A stretch of 64,000 bases of DNA from positions 1 through 64,000 of the forward strand of contig JAUYBL010000033.1 of assembly GCA_030693065.1 (NCBI GenBank), written 5' to 3'. A program made the translations under genes and the position numbers. This document shows, piece after piece, positions 52,567 to 61,200 of the stretch (the stretch's first letter is position 1; every line of letters begins with the position of its first letter). The notes beneath the pieces were generated by a model, which did not search any database, had not been told where the DNA came from, and saw nothing but the letters and a program-made list of their open reading frames with translations. This DNA is from Methylococcaceae bacterium. Its GTDB lineage: Bacteria; Pseudomonadota; Gammaproteobacteria; Methylococcales; Methylomonadaceae.

Positions 52567-53323
52567 AAATAATATTGTAGCTGTATGCCTTGGCAAGATA
52601 CATGGCAATATCGGCTTGCTTGATTAGCTCACTACAATCTTGATCGTCGTTACGATAAACGACGCAGCTGATATTTGCGGCAACTTCAATAGCATTACCG
52701 TCCATTTCATAAGAGGCTGCCAGACAAGCGCGAATTTTCTCAATCACGGCCGACACACATTCTTGTTCATCCATTTCTGGCAGCATTATTACAAATTCGT
52801 CACCGCCATAACGACAGGCGGTGTCACTATAACGAATACTGGCAGTTAAACGTTCTGCAACTTGCTGTAAAACTCTATCCCCTGCCGCGTGCCCAAAATC
52901 ATTATTAACGCTTTTTAATGTATCTAAATCGATAAACAGTAGCGCCACTCGCTTATGTTGTCGTGCGGCCTGCACTAGCGCCTGTTTAAGCCGGTCAGTC
53001 AGTAAGCTTCGATTAGGCAATCCGGTTAACTTGTCGTGATACCCAAAGTGGCTGACGAGAGCGCATTTTTTTGCAAGTCTAATCAGTTTTCGATTGAGAG
53101 AAGCATTAGTTTCCACAAGCGACACATTTTGCTCTTGCAAAACCTTCGCTTGCTGTTGGCTTGTTTCCAGTGCTTGCTTAAGTTCCACTAGCTCGCAGGA
53201 TTGCTGTAGTTGGTTACCAATAGAGTGCTCAGTGCCCTTTTGCTTATTGGCATCATTGGGATACTTGCTAGCTAGCCCTGTCGTGGGACTATGGTGTGCG
53301 CCGTATAAATTATGTTTTTTCAT
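52565..53323 (-). CDS. Diguanylate cyclase (GGDEF), soluble, coiled-coil N terminus
   Basis: This 252-residue soluble protein has a polar N terminus of about 30 residues, then a coiled coil (LVELKQALETSQQQAKVLQE) and a GGDEF domain. The active-site motif CRYGGDEF is intact, and an RxxD inhibitory site (RYSD) lies five residues before it. LTGLPNRSLLTDRLKQAL is also typical. It should make cyclic-di-GMP. The TAG stop falls in the terminal repeat of the adjacent MITE-like element, so the original C terminus may have been longer. Confidence 0.92.
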   Translation of the reverse strand: MKKHNLYGAHHSPTTGLASKYPNDANKQKGTEHSIGNQLQQSCELVELKQALETSQQQAKVLQEQNVSLVETNASLNRKLIRLAKKCALVSHFGYHDKLTGLPNRSLLTDRLKQALVQAARQHKRVALLFIDLDTLKSVNNDFGHAAGDRVLQQVAERLTASIRYSDTACRYGGDEFVIMLPEMDEQECVSAVIEKIRACLAASYEMDGNAIEVAANISCVVYRNDDQDCSELIKQADIAMYLAKAYSYNII

Positions 53324-53871
53324 TGGTTTTATACTTTAGATAGTGGTACGAGGCGTCCATTTTCCCAATCGTTTTCCCTAGGTTTTTATTGTATGGGGCA
53401 AAGCGGGATTCGTTCAGTGCGCTAGCGTACGCAGTAGAAAAAACTCCTCAACATAAACTTATAACGCCAAGTGAGAGAATGAAATTTACTCGAAGAGATA
53501 GCTACTGGAGATAGCTACTGCAATAGGCAGGCAAATTAAGGGAAAAGCTATCGTCGATCTGTACGATAGCGTACAGACGGGCTATTAGCTACCGAGTAGA
53601 TGTATGAAACCGGTGGACAGTGTCTTTAGCTGTATGTGAGGCGGTGTTGGCGAGCACGAACAAAACTATTGTGCGCGATACCAATTTGAAGATTGAGGAA
53701 GCAAAAGGCCATACCCTACTTCTTATCGGGTCCAACGATCCGAGCCTTTGTAAAAGTACCATCGGATAATTATGTGGTCCTGACAAACTGAGATGGGCAC
53801 ACCATTACAGAACCATTCAATAGATATGGGCGATTAAGCCCATTAATTTTTTATTTTTTTGGAGAATAGCT
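53324..53871. other. 548-base non-coding region before the TRL-like gene
   Basis: No gene is supported. The stretch holds a 13-base tandem direct repeat GAGATAGCTACTG at 53495-53520, TAGCGTAC at 53423-53430 and the dyad at 53559-53576. The minus-strand open frame at 53589-53786 has no ribosome site and no protein-like features. Confidence 0.45.
53559..53576. promoter_or_regulatory. Dyad CTGTACG-ATAG-CGTACAG, candidate operator
   Basis: Perfect 7-bp arms flank ATAG. It shares TAGCGTACAGAC with the dyad before the radical SAM gene. It lies about 295 bases upstream of the TRL-like gene and 236 bases upstream of the divergent diguanylate cyclase gene. Confidence 0.5.
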
Positions 53872-54318
53872 ATGGCTTTGAATCAAATCGAAGACACATC
53901 GGTAGAACTTAATGGAGAATTTGGGCAGAAATGGCAGCACGGCCTGATAAACACTCCCGATAAAGCCGCAGGGCAAAGACGAGCAACCACGAGAATGTTA
54001 TTGATTCCCAGCGTAATGAGCCTTGTAGTCGGTCTCAGTGGCTGCATGATCGTCGATTCGCCGATTAAGGGTGTTCTGGGTACCGAGGTTATCTGGGGTG
54101 ATATAGCGACCGGGGAAGCTGGTTCTTCTAACCCAGCCGCGACAAAAGAAGGCAAAGCCTGTGCAGAGTCCATCTTGGGCTTACTGGCACGTGGCGATGC
54201 CAGTGTTCGCGCGGCCAAGGAAAATGGCAAAATTACAGAAGTTACTTCAGTGGATCACTCAGCGAGGAACTTACTTAATATTGTCGGCGAGTGGTGCACG
54301 ATCGTGAAGGGCCGCTAA
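53872..54318 (+). CDS. TRL-like lipoprotein
   Basis: The protein has 148 residues. A strong ribosome site (TTGGAGAATAGCT) supports the ATG at 53872, giving a polar 42-residue N-terminal segment. This precedes a hydrophobic stretch ending VVGLSGCMIV, a lipobox-like cleavage site. A second start at 53998 would give a normal lipoprotein signal but has a weak ribosome site. The mature part (SPIKGVLGTEVIWGD, GKACAESILGLLARGDASVR, SARNLLNIVGEWCTIV) resembles the TRL family of small envelope lipoproteins. Function is unknown. Confidence 0.7.
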   Translation: MALNQIEDTSVELNGEFGQKWQHGLINTPDKAAGQRRATTRMLLIPSVMSLVVGLSGCMIVDSPIKGVLGTEVIWGDIATGEAGSSNPAATKEGKACAESILGLLARGDASVRAAKENGKITEVTSVDHSARNLLNIVGEWCTIVKGR

Positions 54319-54586
54319 GCGCCTTGCACTTGATTGATGAGATGGCACCTATAAGGAGGACTCGGCGAGTAATTAAGTCTGCCCGACGCAGAACGGGTGA
54401 CAGTTTGCCGAGTTCGTCGGCGTTTATCATCGTCCCGATGGTGAGCGCGAAATTCAAGTCGATACTCATACCAGGACAGGCCTGTCGACTGAAACTCACT
54501 CATCGCGCGAATATCACAATCCGCTGCACTTGCGAGATCGTCTTTGGATGTCCACCGGCTTTGAATCACTTCGACAGCCCAGTCCG

Positions 54587-55483
54587 ATGAAACAGGCATG
54601 GCTGGAATTGCCGGAGCGGAGCAACCTGTTCTGGTTAAACACCATCAACTGGATCACCCTGCGGGCCGGACGATGGCTATCTTGCTTCTTACTTTACCCG
54701 ATCACAGCCTATTTCGTTGTCTTCTCGTTTCGAACCCGTAAAGCCTCCCGCGACTTTCTAAGGCGGGTGTTTGGGCATGAGTGTGGTTGGGCGGATGTGT
54801 TCCGGCATTACCACACCTTCGCCTGCACGCTACTGGATCGAATTTACATGTTTGCAGGGCAAGGCCAACGACTGGATATTCGTATGCACGGCTTGGAAGT
54901 GCTGGACACATACACCCAGTCCGGACGTGGTTGTCTGTTGGTAGGTGCCCATCTCGGCAGCTTCGAGATCATTCGGGCGGTGGGGCTGTTGCAGAGCGAC
55001 TATCGTATCAAGGCCCTTGTTTACGGAGAGGGAACGCCCCGTATTACCAGTTTGTACCAGAAGCTGAACCCGTCGCTATTCAAAGACATTATCTATATGG
55101 GCGATGTCGGATCCTTGATTGGGCTCGACGAACACGCGCATCAGGGCGGCATCATCGCGCTAATGGGAGACCGAAGTGTTCATTCCAACAAGCAAGTTCG
55201 CTGCGAATTCTTCGGCGAACCGGCTTGGTTTCCTGAGGCCCCTGCTCTACTGTCTCGAATTCTCGACATGCCCTTGGTTTTGTTCTTCTGCCTGCATCAG
55301 GGTGATGGGCGCTACGAGGTCAGGTTTGAACATCTGGCCGACCCGCAGCGAGTCAGTCGGCACGAGCGAGAAGCCGCCGTCCATAACATTATGCAGAACT
55401 ACGCTAGCCGTCTGGAGCATTACTGCCGTTTAGCGCCTTACAACTGGTTCAATTTTTATGATTTCTGGCATTTAGGCGAATAG
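54587..55483 (+). CDS. LpxL-type lipid acyltransferase, aryl-polyene-cluster-like
   Basis: The protein has 298 residues from the ATG at 54587. A membrane-proximal N terminus (WLSCFLLYPITAYFVVFSFR) precedes the acyltransferase domain. Its catalytic HX4E motif reads GAHLGSFEI near residue 120, and GIIALMGDRS near 200 matches the substrate loop. The sequence FLRRVFGHECGWADVFRHYH and FACTLLDRIYMFAG is of the kind found in aryl-polyene clusters. No ketosynthase is present, so it is not such a cluster. The frame stays open upstream to 54401 with protein-like sequence, so the true start is uncertain. Confidence 0.85.
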   Translation: MKQAWLELPERSNLFWLNTINWITLRAGRWLSCFLLYPITAYFVVFSFRTRKASRDFLRRVFGHECGWADVFRHYHTFACTLLDRIYMFAGQGQRLDIRMHGLEVLDTYTQSGRGCLLVGAHLGSFEIIRAVGLLQSDYRIKALVYGEGTPRITSLYQKLNPSLFKDIIYMGDVGSLIGLDEHAHQGGIIALMGDRSVHSNKQVRCEFFGEPAWFPEAPALLSRILDMPLVLFFCLHQGDGRYEVRFEHLADPQRVSRHEREAAVHNIMQNYASRLEHYCRLAPYNWFNFYDFWHLGE

Positions 55484-55654
55484 AAGCTTGGCTTACCAAC
55501 AGCACTTAATACCACGATCTGCACAACGCCCATCATCGCTGCCCTCTTTCGTGGCTCATCAGATAAAAAATAAGTGGTATCAGATGATCTTTCTGGTCAC
55601 CGGCAGGTGTGTCGTATGTTGTCGGCAATTGTTCGGAGTGTATGGGGAAATGGC

Positions 55655-56413
55655 ATGAACGGAAAAGACGAATACATATTGGTAATCCCAGCTTACAACG
55701 AATCCGCCACCATCCGGGAGGTGGTGCTAGGCGCTCTACGGTATTTTGGCACGGTGATTGTGGTCGACGACGGTTCCAACGATGGGACGGTGGAAAAACT
55801 CTCGAATTTGCCAGTGACGCTGAGGCAACATCCTGAGAATCTAGGGAAAGCGGCTAGCCTGTGGAATGGCATGCAAGCGGCACTAAGTCTTGGCGCAAAG
55901 GGGATTGTCACCATGGACGGGGACGGCCAGCACGATCCGGCCGATCTTCCAAAGCTCTTGATGGCAGCACAAGCCCATCCGGACAAGTTGGTGATCGGCT
56001 CACGCCTATGGAACCGAGCAGTGATTCCAACTGCCCGCTACCGCGCCAACCGTTTCGCCAACTTCTGGATCGCCTGGGCCTCAGGCCAGACAATTGAAGA
56101 TAGCCAGTCGGGTTTCCGGGTGTATCCAGCGCAACTTATCAGGCTCTGCCAAGTCCAGCTGAGCCGTAATCAGGGCTTCGTTTTCGAAAGTGAGATCATC
56201 ATAGAAGCCGCTCGACACAGATTTCTATGTGCCTTCCTGCCGGTGCAGACGACTTATCCCGTCAATGCCCGACCCAGTCATTTCCACCCAGTAAAGGACA
56301 TTGCCCGTATTACCCGCATGGTGGTATGGCGTCTTATTATTCGTGGTTTTTTTCTGCCCGGACTGTGGCGAAGTCTGAGTGTAAATCAACATCTAAAACC
56401 GCGAAAACTATAG
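55655..56413 (+). CDS. Family 2 glycosyltransferase
   Basis: This 252-residue GT-A fold enzyme is similar to dolichol-phosphate-mannose-synthase-like proteins but has no membrane domain. It has the N-terminal LVIPAYNESATIREVV, VVDDGSNDGT, HPENLGKAASLWNGM and the DxD-type MDGDGQHDP motif. DSQSGFRVYPAQLIRL and VFESEIIIEAARH follow. I chose the ATG at 55655 because GGGGAAATGG precedes it and the family N terminus begins there. It may act on the acyltransferase's lipid product. GC content looks higher than in neighbouring 47-50 kb genes. Confidence 0.9.
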   Translation: MNGKDEYILVIPAYNESATIREVVLGALRYFGTVIVVDDGSNDGTVEKLSNLPVTLRQHPENLGKAASLWNGMQAALSLGAKGIVTMDGDGQHDPADLPKLLMAAQAHPDKLVIGSRLWNRAVIPTARYRANRFANFWIAWASGQTIEDSQSGFRVYPAQLIRLCQVQLSRNQGFVFESEIIIEAARHRFLCAFLPVQTTYPVNARPSHFHPVKDIARITRMVVWRLIIRGFFLPGLWRSLSVNQHLKPRKL

Positions 56414-56494
56414 ATCTGTATTAATTAAATTGGTTGTGCTTTGGCGCATTTGCTGTTTTTTTGAAATCAATAAACGGGGAGCTACAAGATAAAA

Positions 56495-56518
56495 GTTCCC
56501 AATCAGGAGATTGGGAAC
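56495..56518. terminator. Perfect terminator hairpin
   Basis: GTTCCCAATC and GATTGGGAAC are exact 10-bp arms around AGGA. On the minus strand it is followed by TTTTAT, serving the Thr-rich lipoprotein gene just upstream of it on that strand. Confidence 0.85.
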
Positions 56519-56532
56519 TGGCAAATCTTAAA

Positions 56533-56724
56533 TTATTTACCTTTTGTTTCGGTTGTGGTGGTAGTTGATTCCTGAGTTTTAGTTGTAGAGGGTTCTTCAG
56601 CAGGAGCCGGTGTTGTAACGCTTTTGCTGGTGGTCGAGGTAGAGGTGGATTCCTTTTCTTTGCTGCAGCCAGACAATAACGCCAAAGCAACTAAAAATGT
56701 AACGATAATTTCTTTAGTTTTCAT
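56533..56724 (-). CDS. Small Thr/Ser-rich lipoprotein
   Basis: The protein has 63 residues from the ATG at 56724, preceded by AGGATACTACT. The lipoprotein signal ends LALLSGCSKE, with Cys20 as anchor. The rest is low-complexity Thr/Ser/Lys/Glu (STSTTSKSVTTPAPAEE, TTTTTETKGK), probably an extended surface or periplasmic linker. A perfect terminator follows. No family was recognised. The longer open frame upstream has no ribosome site. Confidence 0.72.
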   Translation of the reverse strand: MKTKEIIVTFLVALALLSGCSKEKESTSTSTTSKSVTTPAPAEEPSTTKTQESTTTTTETKGK

Positions 56725-56849
56725 AGTAGTATCCTGATTGTTATACGTTTTGTTACGGATATAGATACCCGGGGTTAGACTTAGAACCTTCAAAGTTGTT
56801 GCTAGCTTATTCGTAAGTGACCGGTGGCAGCTCGTTTTCACGTACTGGT

Positions 56850-56957
56850 TTAGTTATCTTTTTTAAGATCTTCCTTAAGATCACCAAAACCTGCCCTTAC
56901 TTTGCCAACATTTTTTTGAATATTTCCTGGTAAGTATTTAGCCATGAGGCTAATCAT
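56850..56957 (-). pseudogene. CsbD-like protein remnant
   Basis: The minus strand encodes 35 residues reading GNIQKNVGKVRAGFGDLKED then LKKDN at the end. This matches the C-terminal half of CsbD-family stress proteins (KxxGKxQxxxGDLKEDLKK). The usual N-terminal half (MNKDQVKG...) is absent, and nothing in frame upstream resembles it. It is probably a decayed gene. Confidence 0.55.
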
Positions 56958-57056
56958 GGCTAAAGCGCGGAACAACAGTCCCCCACGCTCAACCAAAACA
57001 ATACCGGTAAAACTGAAGTTAGTCAGTACGGTAGCGCACAGAAGCAGTCAGTCTTT

Positions 57057-57240
57057 CTAATCAATAAACCACTGGTAAGCCAAACTGGCGAAAACGTATG
57101 GCAGCCATATTTCGAATTTTGGCTTGTGTATGCTAGCGAACAGACTGCAGATTAAAAAACCAAAATAATTGCCAATGATGAGGGAAATTAAGACCTGAAA
57201 CTGTCTGTCGTTTGACCTAAACGGCGAACCGATTGGTTTC
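57057..57240 (-). pseudogene. Possible membrane-protein fragment
   Basis: An open minus-strand frame without a start codon reads FRSNDRQFQVLISLIIGNYF and continues GFLICSLFASIHKPKFEIW, LPYVFASLAYQWFID, ending at a stop. It resembles the hydrophobic end of a small membrane protein. With no start or ribosome site it is best seen as a remnant. The rest of the 56725-57304 gap shows nothing else apart from the CsbD-like piece. Confidence 0.3.
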
Positions 57241-57304
57241 AGCTACCTTGTCAAACTCGAAACTTACTGTAATACCCATCATTTTATGAAGTTGGAGGAT
57301 AGTT

Positions 57305-57850
57305 ATGAAAACATTTATTTCCATTGTCGCCGTATCATTTTTGAGTGTGGCATTCATAGGGAGTTCTTTTGCTGTTGACGTCCAGGAGAAGCGACAAGAG
57401 CTTCAGGAAAAACAACAGGAGGTCAAAGAAAAGCAGATTGAACTCAATCAAGAGCGCCAAAAAGAATCTGTTGAGCTTACTCAGGAATCCAACAAGTCGA
57501 TGCAGCAGGTCAGTCGCGCCAGCAAGATTATCGGTACCAAGGTGAAAAATCCAAACGGAGAAAATCTTGGTGACATCAAAGACCTGGTAATCGATCCGGC
57601 GAGTGGTCAAGTTGTTTATGGTGTTGTTTCCTTTGGCGGTGTATTAGGCGTGGGTGACAAACTGTTTGCCATTCCCTGGGACGGGCTAAGTTGGAATAGT
57701 GATAAGAAGTATTACGTCCTTGATCTGGATAAAGAGACCTTAAAAAAGGCTCCGGGGTTTGATAAAAAGCATTGGCCAGATACATCAAATAAATGGGAAC
57801 GGTTGCGTGAGGAGCTTAATCAATTTCCTTTGTATCACCCCAAGCATTGA
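57305..57850 (+). CDS. Exported PRC-barrel protein with coiled coil
   Basis: The protein has 181 residues. The signal peptide ends near residue 25 (IGSSFAVDVQ). A Glu/Gln/Lys-rich coiled coil follows, built on short repeats (EKRQELQEKQQEVKEKQIEL, residues 28-65). The PRC-barrel domain comes next (ASKIIGTKVKNPNGENLGDI, KDLVIDPASGQVVYGVVSFG, LFAIPWDGLSW). PRC barrels bind RNA or proteins or act as photosynthetic and stress adaptors; here it is periplasmic. The start has TTGGAGGATAGTT upstream, an excellent ribosome site. It stands alone before the trehalose genes. Confidence 0.85.
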   Translation: MKTFISIVAVSFLSVAFIGSSFAVDVQEKRQELQEKQQEVKEKQIELNQERQKESVELTQESNKSMQQVSRASKIIGTKVKNPNGENLGDIKDLVIDPASGQVVYGVVSFGGVLGVGDKLFAIPWDGLSWNSDKKYYVLDLDKETLKKAPGFDKKHWPDTSNKWERLREELNQFPLYHPKH

Positions 57851-58213
57851 TGGAAAGAAAGCCGATTTTTACCTCAAACGCTGCGGAGATACCACAAAGC
57901 TAGTCAGCTCTGGAAGTGGAAGTGGACATAGTGCATGGAGCCTCTGTCCCCGCTCTATTAACAGGGTTCCGCACGCGTTTCTTTGGAATCGGACATATGG
58001 CCCCAAGCATTAGGCCTTATGTCCTTTGAAGCATCGGAAGTTTTGCTAAGTGTCGTGACATGTGACGGATGCTTTGTTGTTTCTTAGACAGGAGTCAGCA
58101 TGGATGCGCTTTCTACAACGTATCCATGCATGACTCCTGTCTAAGCATATTCTTAAATTCCGCCGACGCGTGTTTACCGAATGCGCTTAGACAGCTTTCT
58201 GGAAAAGAAAACT
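57851..58213. other. Intergenic region before treS with a long inverted repeat
   Basis: No gene is supported in these 363 bases. They hold the long inverted repeat at 58083-58145. CATATGGCCCCAAGCATTAG and CATTGATGGAAAG flanks show no recognised promoter. Confidence 0.4.
58083..58145. repeat. Long hairpin-forming inverted repeat
   Basis: CTTAGACAGGAGTCA-GCATGG and its partner CCATGCATGACTCCTGTCTA with final AG pair over about 25 positions, with one mismatch and a two-base bulge. The loop is about ten bases (CTTTCTACAA). It lies 70-130 bases before the treS start codon. Confidence 0.7.
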
Positions 58214-61200
58214 ATGAACGAGACCAACGAATTAAAAAAACCACAGATGGGCAACGCACAATGGATGGATGACCCGCTTTGGTATAAAGATGCCGTTATT
58301 TATGAACTGCATATCAAAGCTTTTTATGACAGCGATAATAATGGCACCGGGGATTTTCCGGGGTTAATCCAGAAGCTCGATTATATCCAGGATTTAGGTG
58401 TCAATACGCTTTGGTTACTGCCCTTCTATCCGTCTCCAATGCGTGATGACGGTTACGATATTGCTGACTATCGCAACATCCATCCCGAATACGGCACCAT
58501 GGCCGATTTCAAACTGTTCGTAAAGGAAGCGCACCGCCGCGGCCTCAAAATTATCACTGAACTGGTCATCAATCACACCTCTGATCAGCATCCTTGGTTT
58601 CAAGCTGCGCGCCGGGCACCTGCCGGTTCAAGTAAACGGGATTTTTATGTATGGAGCGATTCCAACCAAAAATTTCCCGAAACGCGGATTATCTTCCAGG
58701 ATGCCGAGAGATCGAACTGGACCTGGGACGAAGAAGCCCATGCCTATTACTGGCATCGTTTCTTCCACCATCAACCGGACCTCAACTTCAATAATCCAAA
58801 GGTGGTGAAAGCGGTCATCAAACTGATGCGTTTTTGGCTGGACCTGGGCGTTGACGGCATGCGTTTGGATGCAATTCCCTATCTGTGCGTGCGTGAAGGC
58901 ACTCAAAACGAAAATCTGCCGGGAACTCACGCCGTCATCAAACAAATGCGTGCGGTACTTGATGAACATTACCCTCATTGCGTGTTTCTCGCTGAAGTTA
59001 ATCAGTGGCCGGAAGATGTTCGTGACTACTTCAGTGACGGCGATGAATGTCACATGGCCTACCATTTTCCACTCATGCCGCGAATGTACATGGCCATTGC
59101 CCAGGAAGACCGCCATCCTATCGTCGATATTATGCGGCAGACCCCGAATATTCCAGACTCCTGCCAATGGGCTGTCTTTCTTCGTAATCACGACGAGCTT
59201 ACTTTGGAGATGGTCACTGACAAAGAACGTGATTATATGTACCAGATGTATGTTGTAGATCCGCGCGCACGCGTGAACGTCGGCATTCGGCGCCGACTGG
59301 CCCCGCTGATGGACAACGAAATCGATAAAATCAAGTTGATGAACAGCTTGCTGCTGTCCATGCCGGGTTCGCCCAGTCTCTATTACGGCGACGAAATTGG
59401 TATGGGAGATAATTTTTTTCTGGGCGATCGCAATGGTGTACGTACCCCCATGCAATGGAGTCCGGACCGTAATGCCGGGTTCTCGCGCGCCGATCCGCAA
59501 CGCCTATATCTCCCCCCCATCATGGATCCGGTCTATGGCTTCGGGTCAGTCAATGTAGAGGCGCAACAACGTGAGCGTGGTTCGCTGTTGAACTGGATGC
59601 AGCGTGTGCTGGCGCTACGCAAAAATCATCAGGCATTTGGTCGCGGGAAACTGGTTTTTTTGCATCCCAGCAATCGCAAGATACTCGCCTATTTCAGACT
59701 ATATCAAGACGATATTATATTGTGCGTAGCCAACCTGTCCCGTGCCGCTCAGGCAGTTGAGCTCGATCTTTCTGCGTATAAGGGACGCGTGCCAGTGGAA
59801 TTAATGGGCCGTGCGTCTTTTCCGCCAATTGGTGAATTACCTTATCTTCTTACCCTACCCGGCCATAATCATTATTGGTTCCGGCTTGCCAGTGGCCAAG
59901 AGGCTCCAGCTTGGCACGATGAGCACTTACTACCCGAGGAGCTGCCGACACTGGTGTTGTTCGATGGTTGGAACAGTTTTTTCAATGATCGAGTTGTACC
60001 TTCGCGTATTGCCATTGCTGAGAAAGTCCGTCATCAGCTCGAAGAAGAGGTATTACCGCATTTTGTCGCAACGCAACACTGGTCTGGGGCTAAAGACGAC
60101 GTGCTTCGACGTGTTGTGATTAACGATTATGCCGAGTGGGGAAGTGATGGTAAAAAGTGGCTGATAGCATTGTGCCGCGTTGAAGGTGATTTAGGCGTGC
60201 CATATTCCTGCTTTTTGCCACTGGCACTGGCGTGGGAAAACGGCGACGAGAAACACCTGCGTGCCATGTTGCCGAGCACTGTAGCCAAAGTGCGGCAACA
60301 GGCTCAAATTGGCATACTGGCTGATGCTTTTGCCGACGCGTGGTTTTGTCAAGCGTTGCAAGAGGCCATTCGCTCACGAGAGACGCTAAGTTGCGCAACA
60401 GGCACTATTCGTTTTTCACCTACCGACGCTTTTGTTTCACTCAGCAAGGCAGCTGCCAATTTTTCAATAAGATCACTTGGCCTACAGGACAATAATACTA
60501 ACGTCGTATTGGCTGAACAATATTTTCTGAAAGGCTTTCGGCATCTGGAAATCGGCATACACCCAGAGTTCGAGATGGGGCGTTTTTTAACCGAGGTGGT
60601 GAAATTTCCCAATACAGCTCCAATGTTTGGCGTGGTTGAGTATGAGGACAGCGAAGGTCGAAAAATGACACTGGCTTTGTTACAGGGCTATGTAAGACAT
60701 CAGGGTGACTGTTGGAATTATACTTTGGATTATCTCGGGCGATTCCTTGAAGAATGCCGCACAGCAGGCGAGCCCCCCAAACCTGCGGAACAAGCACATG
60801 CTGCCTATCTAGTTTTAATACGCACGCTTGGTCAGCGGACTGGCGAACTACACAATGCGCTAGGAAAAATAACCGGTGATTCCGCCTTAGATCCCGAGCC
60901 TGTTAACGGCTCTGATCTCTCGAACTGGATCCAGCACGGGCAAGCCGAAGCGCAAATGACACTTGATCTGCTCCAAAGCCGAGAGGCAGGGTTTGCAGTA
61001 TCGGTCAACGAGCTAGCACAAACATTGCTGGCACGACGCAACGCACTGGCAGAACGTCTCCAGGCGTGTAGTAACGGACAGCTTAAATCAGTCAAGACAC
61101 GTTACCACGGCAATTATCATCTCGGGCACGTGCTACTTGCGCAGAATGATTTCGTGATTACCGATTTTAAGGGCGATCCTACCTGCACTTTCGCAGAGCG

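Noticed and set aside
50459-56413. Aryl-polyene biosynthesis cluster
   Set aside because: The acyltransferase is of that type, but no ketosynthase, ketoreductase, dehydratase or carrier-protein gene is present.
58628-59500. 290-codon frame antisense to treS
   Set aside because: Long antisense frame in a GC-richer GH13 gene; no ribosome site and no family similarity.
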